From: Datisca glomerata
Taxonomy: Eukaryota; Streptophyta; Magnoliopsida; Cucurbitales; Datiscaceae
Length of the DNA stretch: 64,000 nt
NCBI GenBank assembly: GCA_003255025.1
Contig: QANY01006193.1
Location: 495,646 to 559,645, forward strand
Reading direction: 5' to 3'
In this document: positions 44,014-54,960 of the stretch, piece after piece
Numbering within the stretch: position 1 is the first letter of the stretch
Layout of the letters: every line of letters begins with the position of its first letter
The notes under the pieces: generated by a model
The model's database searches: none
The model's input: the letters and a program-made list of their open reading frames with translations, nothing else
Told to the model about the DNA's origin: nothing
Program-made: the position numbers and the translations under genes

Positions 44014-45399
44014 GAATGGGTGGGTTGTGGGTTTCTCCACTAGCTGCAACTCCTTTATCTCTACCCTTTTCAGGGTGTGGTGTGCCATTGACCTTCTTCT
44101 TCTTCTTCTTCTTTATCCTTTTGCTTGAGCTGGAAGTGTTTAGAGAAGGTGAAGGGGTGGAAAGCTCTTGGTTCTTGCTCACGACAGCAAGATTATCCTC
44201 TTCTTCCTCAGTTGAGTGCTCAATAGGTTCCATTCTTAGTGGGGAAGCTTCAACTATGTCTTGGTCTAGCACTAAGGCCAATTCAAGTCCCACTTCTGAG
44301 TTGATTTTCTTCCTTGATCTCTTGGATGGAATCTCAATCTAGCCATTGTCATCATCCAAGTGGGTTGAGGGAGTGGTGTTTGGGAGAAGTGAGGGAGAAA
44401 TGGGGGATTGTTTTGGGGTGGAATGTGTGGGGGATGAGGGAGAGGAGTGATTTGGGGAGTTTGAGGTGGAGCTAGGGTTGGATTGTGGTAGAGATGGGGC
44501 TCTAGCTTGGGGATTAGGAGAAAGTCTTTTAGCTTGCTGGATGAAATCACAATCATGACCAAAGATATCACACTTGTCACACCTCTTTGGTAGGCCCTCA
44601 TACTCTACCAAAACATCAATTAGATCCCATCCTTCAATACCAAGATCAATATCAAGATGCTTAAGGATTCTTGACTTGGTTGAAATCTCAACCAAGATTC
44701 TAGCGAAGTCTCTTTTCACTCCTTTTGCAGTCAAGTGATCCGAGTATAGGGGTTTACCCACTGCATTAGCAATGTAGCTTAGAGCTTCAGAGGTTCTCAA
44801 CTCAAGGGGAACATTCCAAAGTTTCACCCAAATGGGGATCTTAGCTAACTTTTCCTTTGTGAATTTGACATTAGGCTCCCATGGTTGAAGAATAAGAGGT
44901 TTCACTAACAAATGTCAAGGTCCATCTTTAAAGAAATAATCTCGGTGTTCTAAGTTATCAAATTTGAAATAGAAGAGTCCTTTGGAAGCTTGAACATCAA
45001 GGAGACCTCTCCCTTTCCAAAGCTGCAACGCAATCCTCTTAACCAAGTGTAATAGAGCTGTTTTACCCACAAAATAGCCAACCAAACAAGTCTCCCATTT
45101 GGCAAAGCTGTCTTTGGTAACAAAGTCAAGGAGCTTTACAATGACCCTATGTTCTTCATAAATTGTAGACTCTTGAAACTCAAGCTCAAACCTACTAGGT
45201 TGGTTTCTCTTAACTTTATCAGCCCAAGATCCATCCTTTTGTTGAGCTTTAGGTGAAGCTTCACAAAGTTTATGGTAGATAGTGTTGCCCTTAAGGGTTT
45301 CAGAAATACCCTTAGCAGCCACCTCCTTATTCTTTAAAGGTTCCAAAGGTTTGGGGGAAGGATAATACTCACAATTTCGTCTAAACCCTTGAGTAAAAG
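44006..45399 (-). pseudogene. L12 ORF1 (N-terminally truncated)
   Basis: Frames 44915-45409, 44339-44911 and 44006-44293 are one frame split by two nonsense codons: TGG to TGA at the DGPWHLL motif (44915) and TGG to TAG after DDDNG (44339). Together they give the ORF1 core, the knuckle RCDKCDIFGHDCD, the Pro/Ser-rich linker and the Lys-rich tail. The N-terminal repeats present in L5 are absent because of 5' truncation during insertion. Confidence 0.9.
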
Positions 45400-45414
45400 C
45401 ATGCCTCAATTCCT
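45400..45414. repeat. Right target-site duplication of L12
   Basis: Exact copy of 40166-40180. Confidence 0.92.
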
Positions 45415-48204
45415 AAGTGAACAATAAAATGGTCAATCGAGTTTGGACATTTATTTTAACACAGATTCTTGCATAATCCTTTCTCACACCTTTGGCCGTA
45501 GGGGAATCAGTAGAGAGTGGTTTTCCAACGGCACTCACAATGTGTCCAAGAGCCTCTTCTGACCAAAGTTCGACTAGAACATTCCAGAGCTTAACCCAAA
45601 TAGGTATGGTATCAAGTAAATCTTTAGCAAACACTATGTTTGGTTGCCATGGTTTGAGTACTAACGGTTTTCTTAGCAAGTGCCAAGGGCCATCATCATT
45701 AAAATTTTCCATTTCCTCAATTGAGTTAAATCTAAAGTAGAACAGTCCCTTACTCACTGTAACGTCCACTATACCTTTTATTTCCCCATAATTGAAGTGC
45801 TAGCTTCTTTACAAGATGTAGAGGGGCTGTTTTTCCAATCAAATAACCCACCAAGCAACAATCCCATTTGGTAAAACTACTTCTAGTCACATTTTCAGGG
45901 AGCATAACCGTGATTTGCCAGGTTAAAAAATGGTTGTATTTTCATGAGCTAACCTTAACCTATGCCTTTCATTCTTTTTGACCTTTTGAGCCCATGTGCC
46001 ATCTTGCCTCATAGATTCCTTAGATGCTTCACAAAGTGTTTTATACACCTGATTATCAACCAAATGCTCATTCGGTTTAGGTTTGGTGAATACGTCAGCT
46101 TGGTATAATACCCACAATTTCTCCTAAAACCTTGAGTGAAAGCATATAATTCAAACTCCTCCGCCACTTGGTCATAGGAAGGAAAGGATGAAGCAGGGTG
46201 TCTTCTGGCCATGGGGGATGAAGATACTGACTTTGGTGTGATCTCACTATCTTTTGGTTTATGCTCTCTTCCATTTAGGTTGACAATAGGTATGGTATAG
46301 ATAGAGGCTCCCAAATACGCTACATTCACTCCCTCATCTCCATTACTACGAGCATCAAGTGCCTCGGATACATTAAATGCATGAACACGCACATACTTTT
46401 GCTCTTTGGCATGATTTTGTCCATTGCTCACACAGAGAGCTTGCAAGTCTTGAGCATTCGGTTCATATCCTTTACATGGGTTATTTGGTTCATTTTGATT
46501 AAGAAGTAGTACACACATTAAAGGTGGTAGCATGGGGATTTTTGGCATGTGAAGTAGGATATCCTATTTCCCCATTACATGGTTCATTTTCTTGTTTTAT
46601 TTTTTACCTTGTACTATCACACATTTTTACCTTGTTCTTTTTCCTTGAAACCCCTAGGTGAGGAGGGTGCTTACCTAGGTCTTGGGGTACCATTAGCTTT
46701 ACTACCACTTATAGTAAGCTCTTGTACAAATTGTACATCATTGTCACATGCAAGCTCACAAGCACTTTTTACACGCCAAAGAGAGCTTGTTTTTCCTTTA
46801 GTCTCATTTGGATTAACAATAGTAGTAGTACCAGCATTAATAGATGAGGTACAAGCATTAATGGTGGGGAAGGATGCCCCTTTGTTCTTTTTTCCTTCTT
46901 TGCCTTGTCCTTTTTCCATTTTACCTTGTCCTTTATCCTTTTTATCATGTCCTTTTTACCCATTTTGCACAAGCATATCTTGCACTACCTTGGCAGTGCC
47001 TATACCCTTGCGTGGGTAATTTTTGTTCTCATTTGGGATAATATTAGAAGTAGGACAAACATTAAATGAAGAAGTACAAGTATTAATGGGCGAAATAGAC
47101 AAAGCATAAAGAGATGTACCTTTTCTATTTTACCTTGTCCTTTTTCTGTTTTACCTTATCCTTTTCACCTTTTTCTTGTCCATTCTCATTTGGGATAATA
47201 TTAGAAGTAGTAAAACCATTAAATGAAGAAGTACAAGTATTAATGGGTGAAATAGATAAAGCATAAAGAGATGTACTTTTTTTCTGTTTTACCTTGTCAT
47301 TTTTCTGTTTACCTTGTCATTTTTCACCTTTTTCAAGTCCTTTCTCATTTGGAATAATATTAGAAGTAGGACAAACATTAAATGAAGAAGTACAAGCATG
47401 AACGGGTGAAATAGACAAAGCATAAAAAGATGTACCTTTTTCTGTTTTAATTTGTCATTTTTCACTTTTTTTCTTGTCCTTTCTCATTTGGGATAATATT
47501 AGAGGTTGGACAAACATTAAATTAAGAATTAGAAGTACTAATGGGTGAAATAGACAAATCATAAAGGTTACCGTGTCCTTTTTCTGTTTTACCTTGTCCT
47601 TTTTCACTTTTTTCTTGTCCTCTCTCCTTAAATTGTGCTTGTGTGTCTTGGTCAACACTTGCCCATGCAATATTCAAACGTTCAAGTGCTGGTACAGGGG
47701 CTGAGTTGTCACTCATTGATTGGCTAGGGGGTTCTTCTCATTAATCACTGGACAAAGATCACCACCCTTGCTCCTCTCCCCACGGCGAGCACCACCCTTG
47801 GCCAGTGGCCTGCATGCAGCTTTTTGGAGCTCCTCCATGACAGGGCAAGGCTCCTAGCTTTTGAGAGGCACTACTTGGTCATCTTGGTTAGTAGAAGAGA
47901 CCACCAATGTCTCAATAAAGACACTTGTTACCTCAAAGTCATCCTTTAGCTCGAGAATGTCCGGAAGTGTGAGCTCCTCGAGTCCTTGAACTTGTGATAA
48001 ATGCTCTTTATTTAATGAAGAAGGAAGCTTTACTTCACCATTAAAGGCATCCTTAAGAACCTTATCCAGCTTAATATCATAACTAGAAGCACCCAAAGAA
48101 GCATTATTAAGGTTGGCAGCTCCATTAATGCTAGCGTCAAGAGTTTCAGACCCAAAACATGTGTTCTTCAAACTCAAATTTGAAATTTGAATAAGAAGAT
48201 TTTC
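45415..48204 (-). pseudogene. L11 ORF1, N-terminal and central part
   Basis: From the N-terminal side: frame 47854-48237 (low-complexity Asn/Leu/Ser-rich, with SLKNTCFGSETLDAS), then PLAKGGARRGERSKGGDLCPVIN, a block homologous to L5 ORF1 (LAKGGARRREMIKGEIFCPLVN). Then come Lys-rich tandem repeats (46900-47640), frame 46009-46548 (FELYAFTQGFRRNCGYY), and 45413-45769 (GLFYFRFNSIEEMENFNDDGPWHLLRKPLVLKPW, IPIWVKLWNVLVELWSEEALG, KDYARICVKINVQTR). Several stops and frame changes. The function would be LINE RNA binding. Confidence 0.8.
46900..47640. repeat. Tandem repeats of about 140-160 bp in L11 ORF1
   Basis: Four imperfect units, marked by TTAGAAG/TTAGAGG at 47044, 47201, 47360 and 47499, each with TACCTTGTCCTTTTTCTGTT and CTCATTTGGGATAATATTAG. 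On the minus strand they encode Lys-rich stretches such as KDKVKQKKDKVK between Asn/Ser-rich parts. The position in ORF1 matches the 177-bp repeats of L5 but the sequence is unrelated. Confidence 0.85.
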
Positions 48205-50930
48205 TTGATTCATTTCTATATCTAATTGATACGTCATTGAATGAAAGTACTATCATGTATCAGAATGTAAGATAATGCAGATGTGTATTTCTTTGTCTTC
48301 ATATACCCGATATGGTAAGTACGGGAAATATAGGAAAAATGTAGCATTAATGAATTTGCAATTGTGGATACATATGTATCCTTACCATACTAAAACGACT
48401 GCTATTATTGGTATCAAACCAATAACGATTAATACAAGCTAAATCTTCTAATCGATAATTCGGCCAAAGAAATAGCTTTAATTTCATTAGTTTATTTTTA
48501 TATGTATCGAGATGTTTGCTTTTATCTAAAACTTTACCATTTTTTTTCACCTTATTTGTATTGTAAAATCCTGTATTTCTATGGATATCATTTCTATTCC
48601 TAAAATTAAAACAAATTAGAATTCTCAACTCTCTACGAACTATAGGGGATAAAATATTTTCAGGACCAAGCAAATCATAATTATTTTTGTATCTATTTTC
48701 GGTCGTTTTGTTATGTATTGCAATGGAGTCATCCAAATTCTTCTTATCAGCATATCTTTTTTCTTGGTATCTTTGAGTAATTTTGTGCTTATTCTTATGA
48801 ACTAATGAAATTCCTATGGTTTGATACATAATAAATTGTCCATCATTTTTTACAGATAAACGAACAGGTTCGATAATCAATATTCCCCTTTTCATCAATT
48901 CTGTAAGAGTTAAATCCTTCTGAACTATCAGAATATCTAGACTCATTTCTCCCCTTTGAATAGAGGATATAGCAATTTCTCTTGGATTTATCAGTCTAAG
49001 CAGGAGACAATATACTTTTATGTTATTGATCATTCTTTGATTTAAGGAATCATCCCATCTCAATTGAAAACGCAAATATCTTTTTAGGAAGAAATCAAGC
49101 TCCGCTTCCGTATTTTTCTTGTAGTGTTTTTTATTTCTACGTTTTTTCATATCTGATCCCACATAATCTTTTTCAACATATTTTTCTTGGTTTGAAAGAG
49201 CTGATTCAAGATCCTCTTGGGACGCGGATTCTTTTTCGCCTTGATTTTTATTTTCTTCTAATTCCAGAGTTTTTTCATTCGATGCTATAAAAACATTTCT
49301 TTTTTTCTTTCCAATAATGTTTTTATTTTCAGTAAAAGTTTCATTTACATTCCAATTTAAAAGATTTAAAAGAAGTAATTTGATTGGTATGATCCACGGG
49401 TTAATCTTATATGCATTATAAAGTCTCACAAATTCTGAGAAGAACCAAAGTTCCATATTCGATATGGAACGATTTAGTATTTCTTCATTCATTCTCATCC
49501 AATCAAAAATAAATCTTTTTTGATTGGATGGGTTTATTTTTTGATCTTGAGGAATTGTAAGATAAAAAAAACCGTTCTTATCGATTTTATCAATTATTTG
49601 ATAATTATTAACCCTAGTTTTAGGATTTTTATTACTGTTGGTGTCGACCTCCATATTGATCCAGGCCTCAATATCGGCTTTCTTTTTAAGACAAAAATGG
49701 ATAATTTTACAATCAAAATATTTTCTATCTGGATTTTTTTCCCTATCTATAATATCATTTTCTACTAGATAATTATTGATAGGGATACCTTCCAGCATAT
49801 AAAATAATTGTCGTTTATCTGTGTTGTAATTAGAATCACTTTCTTGGTTATTATTTACTTGTACTGGTAATCTATAAATAGATGAGTTTTTCTTATCTTC
49901 ATAATTAATAGATTTATATGATAACAGATTATATATATATTGTTTTTTAAAATTTCCTTTTTGATTCGATAATGAGTAGTATATTTCAAAATCATTTTGT
50001 TTTTTATAATGAATTAATCGGTTTTTTTCATATGAATCACATTTGTTTAAATCTTTCTTTTGGGCCATACGACCTTGATTGACTCTATTTCGCCATTTTT
50101 GTGGTATTAATCTGAACCATCTAATTGGATATAAATCATATTGATAATGACCCCTTAACCAGTTTTTCCAGTGATTCATTCCAGAATTTGTAAGATTTTT
50201 TTGTTTTAATTCGAAATGAAATATTCCTTGTGGTCCAACAAAATAATCCTTTATTTCATTTTTTAGAAAAAGATATTTTCCATGATATTGAAAGACAGGT
50301 CTTAACTTAGATAAGTTAAGAACTTGGATTTGTGATAATTTGTAAAATACATATGCTTGCGACAAGTACGATAAATCCCCAAAAATATTTTCATTCTTAT
50401 TACTAATATTCGAAAGTGACTTTCTTATAGTTGAAATAAAGTGAATTATACTTTGATTTGTTTTATCAATTCTTTCGTCATTTGAGTCATTATTGGGAAT
50501 GAATTTATTCCATTTTTTTTTTATTGATTCAAGAAAAAGTTGTGCATTAATTCTGGGTATATTAATCATACCTAGAAAGATATCTATGTATATCTTTTCA
50601 ACGAAAAATTTGATAAAATGATTCGATTTACGAATTAATCGAATATTTATTTTTTTTAATATCTTCCAAATATTTTGTGGAGATTCGAATCTTTTATCAT
50701 CATAACTAATTTGATTAGGACTAATATTGACGTCTGGAGTTATAAACTCCTTTTTCGTGTCTTTTCTAATTTTTTCGGTTTTATTTATTATTGTTTTTGT
50801 TCTATCAGTCAGNCACTTGTAGTGATTTATCATTCAATGAATGACTGAAAAATAATCCACTGATCCAATTTGAATGTTTGTTATTGAAATCTTCTCCAAG
50901 CTTAAAGCTTCCTATAAATTCAAATTAGAA
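48205..50930 (-). other. Nuclear plastid DNA insertion (NUPT) with the ycf1 3' half
   Basis: A block of AT-rich plastid sequence interrupts L11 ORF1: LINE ORF1 reads up to PPLKFDSN near 50930 and resumes near 48204. Inside lies the C-terminal half of ycf1 and about 100 bases of downstream spacer. Exact ends are uncertain by tens of bases because both junctions are AT-rich (CAAATTT-type microhomology). No TSD is clear. A single ambiguous base (n) lies at 50813. Confidence 0.85.
48347..50905 (-). pseudogene. ycf1: ycf1 (TIC214) C-terminal fragment, plastid-derived
   Basis: In plastids Ycf1/TIC214 is a component of the inner-envelope protein translocon. Here a minus frame from 50833 to 48347 is open for 828 codons and has the typical basic, Asn/Lys-rich Ycf1 C-terminus: [42 protein letters not shown] and [16 protein letters not shown], ending QLQIH with a stop at the normal place. 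Upstream, ycf1 sequence continues to about 50905 in another frame (NNKHSNWISGLFFSHSLNDKS). The frame change falls at an extra four bases that include the n at 50813. A whole ycf1 is about twice this length or more, so this is only its 3' half. Absence of stops suggests a recent transfer. Confidence 0.9.
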
Positions 50931-51170
50931 TCAAATTTGAGTGGTGGTTGAGTGAAATACTCATCATTAACCATTGTAGACCTTGAAAATGAAGGATCCT
51001 CCTCCTTATCCGTGACAGAGATGAGACTCTGGAGAGAGGTCAGAGCATCTCTCTCTAGAATACATAGGGTCGAGAGCTCCAATGCATACAACTCCTGTAA
51101 AAGTGAAACAATATTACTCGGCAAAGAACCGGCAAGATGACTCCCCCACCAACACTCACATCATTGCCAT

Positions 51171-51191
51171 AGGAGAGAGAAGCTTCTCCTA
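51171..51191 (-). other. 5' hairpin of LINE L11
   Basis: AGGAGAAGCTTCTCTCTCCT (minus strand) is close to palindromic and lies at the 5' end of L11, 200 bases before the ORF1 ATG at 50974. It matches the style of the L5 and L16 5' hairpins. Confidence 0.6.
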
Positions 51192-51211
51192 GGTTAAAAG
51201 CACGACCATGA

Positions 51212-51275
51212 CCACTCTTAGCTCATCAACTTGTGCTTTGCTGATGATCTCTTCATCTTCCACAAGGGTAAAACT
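51212..51275 (+). mobile_element. LINE scrap L13: RT catalytic box
   Basis: About 60 plus-strand bases encode LINLCFADDLFIFHKGKT, the LINE RT catalytic segment, wedged between the 5' end of L11 and satellite S5. No other part of this copy is present. Confidence 0.75.
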
Positions 51276-51970
51276 TTCCAATACACATTTCGGATAGGAA
51301 TTTGAAATTTGTTGGTCATTTTATGTGCTTCTAGTGCCAAAAAGACCGAATTGGATGTGTTGAGACCCAAACTATACGAACTTGGCTAAATTTGGATCTT
51401 TTGGGCATGGCATGTACTCGAAGTGACTTTTGACACCCAATACACGTTTTGGATAGTAATTTGGAGTGTTGTGGTCATTTTAGGTGCTTCTAGTGCCATA
51501 CGGAGTCCAGAAGACCCAATTGGACGTGTTTAGCCCTATATTAGATGAACTTTGCTAAGCTTGGATGTTTTGAGCATGACATGTACTCAAACTAACGTTT
51601 GACACCCAATACAGGTTTGGGATCAATTTAGAGTTTTGTGGTCATTTCGGATGGTTTTAGTGTCATACGGAGTTAAAAGGACCCAATGAGACGTGTTTAG
51701 GCCAAAACTAGTTGAAGTTGGCTAAACATGAATCTTTTGGGCATGAAATGTACTTGAATTGATTTCGACACCTAATAAATATTTGGGATAAGCATTTGGA
51801 GTGTTGTGGTCATTTAAGGTGCTTCTAGTGCCATACGAAGTCAAAAGACCCAATGGGATGTGTTTAGCCCCAAACTACATGAACTTGGCTAAACTTGGAA
51901 CTTTTTGCATGGCATGTACTCGAACTGATTTTGACACCCAATACACATTAGGAATAAGAATTTAGTGTGT
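51276..51970 (+). repeat. Satellite block S5, left part (~4 monomers)
   Basis: Same monomer and orientation as S1; ends in GAATTTAGTGTGT, the 13-bp TSD of L14 (51958-51970, repeated at 53607-53619). Confidence 0.93.
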
Positions 51971-52126
51971 TTTTTTTGGTAAAAAAATTGTATAAACCAA
52001 AAGATACTTACACATGGGGCATACCCCAGGAAATACAAAATTAGAGCCTGATTAGAGGCTTAAGATCTGCACGCAAAATTAGAGCCTGAGCACTTTTGTG
52101 GTCAATTTAGGCTTAAGATCTGCACC

Positions 52127-52353
52127 CATTCAGCTTGCCTGGGGATTGAATGCCTCTATTTTTGACAATTAAGCTTGGTTCTTCTATTTCTTTAGGCTGT
52201 TATCTCTTGTAATCTTCTATTAGTGTTTGGGTGCCTCCAGCTTGTCTATTGGCTGATTCCTTTTTTTTGTTTCTTTTTCCTGGGGTATGCCCCTTGTATA
52301 TTTGTATGTTTCTTCTTCGGTTTATACAATTTTTTAATTTACCGGAAAAAAAA
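52127..52353 (+). mobile_element. LINE fragment L15 nested in L14
   Basis: Plus-strand 3' end of the L1/L4/L10 family: last ORF2 codons (LPGDXMPLFLT region; GGGGATTGAATGCCTC), 3' UTR, hairpin GGGGTATGCCCC (52282-52293), TTCGGTTTATACAATTTT and an A run ending at 52353. It interrupts the 3' UTR of L14. To its left is a patchwork (52070-52126) that repeats GGCTTAAGATCTGCAC and includes a satellite-like scrap. Confidence 0.85.
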
Positions 52354-52414
52354 GTAATATGTAAAGTACTGAAATTAGATATCAATGCTTCATAAGACAG
52401 TCAAGGTTTACAAA

Positions 52415-53606
52415 ATGCTTGGGTTAAGACTCCATCTATCCACTAAACGTAGATTAGTATCATTAGTGCCAAAACACTTCGAATCCCAAAGCCTTAATCT
52501 GACTAATTGTGAAATAGCTTCAGTTAGGATATTGGAATCTCTTATTTTGCCTTAAAAAATCCTTGCATTTCTTTCTCTCCATATATAATAGATGAAGGAA
52601 GTAAAAGCTAGCTTAACTAGGACTCCTCTGAGCGACTTCCCTTTTGCATTAGCTAGCATCCAATCTACAAACTGATCCCAATCCCTAACCTGGTAGTGTA
52701 GATCACATTTGTTCACAAGTGTGGCCCATACTCTGGCTGCATAACAACAATTGATAAAAAGATGCTCATGTGTCTCCGGGTAGCCAACACAACACACACA
52801 ATCAGAACAAAACCCTGATGTTTGGTCCCATTGTGCAACCCTATCTCTAGTGGAAAGTTTGTTTCTCAAAGCCAACCAAGAGATAAAGCTGCATCTTGGG
52901 ATGTGCTTAGAGAACCATATCACCTTTGCCCACTTAACCGGTTGTCTTGTAGGGGACAGTGCCTTATAGGTTAGACTTAGGGAGAAATCTCCATTCTGAC
53001 TTGAACTCCATTTCCAAACATCTTGTCGTTGAGCTTGGGGAGGAGGAATTGGAACACTTCTAATCTCAAGAAACTCAAAGGTGTTTGAAGTTGGCCAATG
53101 CCATTGATTGTCTTGAATGACAACACTCACCATAGAGTCCATAGTCCAAGAAGTTCCTGACAAAAGTCTTTGCCCAAATCTGGCCCAAAGGACACCTAGA
53201 GGATGCCAATTATCTGTAAGAAGCTTCACAGTAGTACCATCTCCAATAGTTATAGAGCAAAAGGGCAGAAACTTACTCCTGAGCTTGAGAAGCTTTCTCC
53301 AAACCCAAGATGGGTTAGAAGGAATGGAAACCAAGAAAATTGAACTCTTTCTGATTAGGTATGTTTGACACCAATCTTTCCAAAGTGATCTTTTAGAAGG
53401 GAGTAGCAAGAACCATAAGTGTTTGGCTATAGCAACTTCATTAGCTAGAACCAAATCCCTAAGGCCCAACCCACCTTGTACCTTGTCAAAACATAGGTCT
53501 GCCTAAGCTACCTTGGCCCCAGAAGCTTTAGTATCTTGGCCATTCCATAAAAAATTTCTTACCAAGCATTGGACTGTCTTCACCACTTTTTTAGGGGGAA
53601 TGAAGA
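52415..53606 (-). pseudogene. L14 ORF2, C-terminal third
   Basis: Frame 52552-53469 is open for 305 codons (GLRDLVLANEVAIAKHLWFLL, DNWHPLGVLWARFGQRLLSGT, VKWAKVIWFSKHIPRCSF, HEHLFINCCYAARVW, YYIWRERNARIF). It is the thumb and zf-RVT part of the L5-family ORF2. A TGG to TAG change at 53503 and a GAA to TAA change at 52552 end the frame on either side. RT and endonuclease are absent by 5' truncation. Confidence 0.88.
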
Positions 53607-54105
53607 GAATTTAGTGTGTCGTTATCGTTTTAGGTGCTTCTAGTGCCATAAGGAGTCAAAAAGACCTAATGGGTCTTGTTTAGGCCAAAACTAGATGAAT
53701 TGTGCTAAACTTGTATCTTTTGGGTAGGTCATGTACTTGAACTGACTTCTGAAACCCAATATATTTTTTGGATAAGAATTTGGAGTGTTGTGATCATTTT
53801 AGGTTTTTCTAGTATCATACGAAGTCAAAAAGACACAAGAATGTGTTTAGGCCCAAACTTGATGAACTTGGATAAACCTGGATCTTTTTGGGCATGGAAT
53901 GTACTCGAACTGACGTTTAAAACTCAATACTCGTTTGGGATAATACTTTGGAGTGCTGTTTTCATTTCAGGTTCTTCTAGTGCCAAACATAGTTAAAAAG
54001 ACCTAACAAGACGTGTTTGGGCCGAAACTAGATGAACTTGGCTAAATTTGGTTCCTTTGTGCATGGCATGTACTCGAACTGACTTTTAATACCCAATACA
54101 TATTT
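53607..54105 (+). repeat. Satellite block S5, right part (~3 monomers)
   Basis: Continues S5 after L14, same phase and orientation. Its last 14 bases CCCAATACATATTT (54092-54105) are the TSD of L16, repeated at 56645-56658. Confidence 0.93.
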
Positions 54106-54742
54106 TTTTTTCGGTAAGTTAAAATTTCACTAGTAGAAGTATAATTTACAAATATTCAAGGTGCATACCCCAGGCATATTTAAAAGAGTGGCTGAGCAAG
54201 ACAGGAAAGAGAAAGACCATTGGCTATATCAGAACTATCCTACCCCTAACTTTAACTTAACTTAGCCTACAAAAAATAAACTCTAGAAAGTTTCCCACAC
54301 CACACAAGGTAGGATAAACAGAAAAAAAACATAAGTCTAAAATAGAACTTAACAAACATAAAACTCCTGAGTTAACAAACAACCAAGTAATTGCTAAAAC
54401 CAATTTCAGTGAACAAAAGCATCCCATTAGTCACGTAATGGGGAAGGGAAAGGTACCACCCCCCTCAAGAAGAGCCTGAGATCTATCGAAGCTCGAGCTT
54501 GAAGGAGGAACCTCTTTCCCAGTGCTGCCTTGTGTTCAAGAAAATTGCTATGAGAGAGGGGAAGAGTGACTCATCTCTAAACTTGCTCTTTCCCTTGGAC
54601 GAAGAAGGAGCTGCTGAGTTGGTACTTGCAAGGAGCTGCTGAGCTGGCACCTTGGTTATCAATCAGATTAGGATAAATATCTAAGGAGAGAGAATAATCT
54701 CCACCTTGTCCTATCAAATTTGGAATCAAATAATTTCTTTCA

Positions 54743-54960
54743 TAGGAGAGAGAAATTGTAGGCTCCAGATTTTAACGGAGAACCTCTCCTTCACTTTGTT
54801 TTGGAGAGAGAAATAGTAGGCTTCAAAAAAGGAGCTGTCACCTCCTTCACTTTGATTGGAGCGAGAAATAGTAGGCTTCAAAAAGGAGCTCACACCTCCT
54901 TCACTTTGATTGGAGAGAGAAATAGTAGGCTTCAAAAAAGGAGCTGTCACCTCCATCCTT
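54743..54960. repeat. ~55-bp tandem repeat in L16 (about 4 units)
   Basis: Units GGAGAGAGAAATAGTAGGC...CTCCTTCACTTTGAT begin near 54743 (degenerate), 54801, 54856 and 54910. On the minus strand they encode repeats with FLKPTISLSNQSEGG. This lies in the coding part of the short LINE. Confidence 0.9.

Larger units (their letters stand above)
40181..45399 (-). mobile_element. LINE L12, 5.2-kb, 5'-truncated in ORF1, best-preserved ORF2
   Basis: Minus strand: T run and tail (hairpin 40233-40244), ORF2 complete in length (44013 to 40357), and ORF1 from the YAFTQGFRRN core to its stop (45399-44006). A perfect 15-bp TSD flanks it and it lies in the ORF1 of L11. Sequence is very close to L5, L6 and L14. 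I count only two nonsense codons in the remaining ORF1 and three lesions in ORF2, so it is the least damaged LINE here. Confidence 0.93.
37555..51211 (-). mobile_element. LINE L11, old copy split by L12 and by plastid DNA
   Basis: Minus strand, from the 5' end: 5' UTR with hairpin (51171-51191), ORF1 start ATG at 50974 (MVNDEYFTQPPLKFD), plastid insert (about 48205-50930), ORF1 continuing 48204-45415, L12 insert (40181-45399) with TSD, end of ORF1 (40165-39793), and ORF2 (about 39790-37555). The 3' part after the RT thumb and the tail are missing; the left end abuts satellite S4. Its 5' end seems complete, so it was a long insertion that later lost its 3' end. Confidence 0.78.
51971..53606 (-). 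mobile_element. LINE L14, 5'-truncated L5-family copy in the satellite
   Basis: Minus strand: T run, tail (hairpin 52016-52027), rearranged 3' UTR with the nested plus-strand fragment L15, then the C-terminal third of ORF2, ending in the thumb at 53606. Flanked by GAATTTAGTGTGT on both sides (51958-51970; 53607-53619), sequence that belongs to the satellite monomer. This proves a direct insertion into the array. Confidence 0.92.

Noticed and set aside
48347..50833. The 828-codon frame as a functional nuclear gene
   Set aside because: It is the 3' half of plastid ycf1 without a start, transit peptide or promoter, inserted in a dead LINE.
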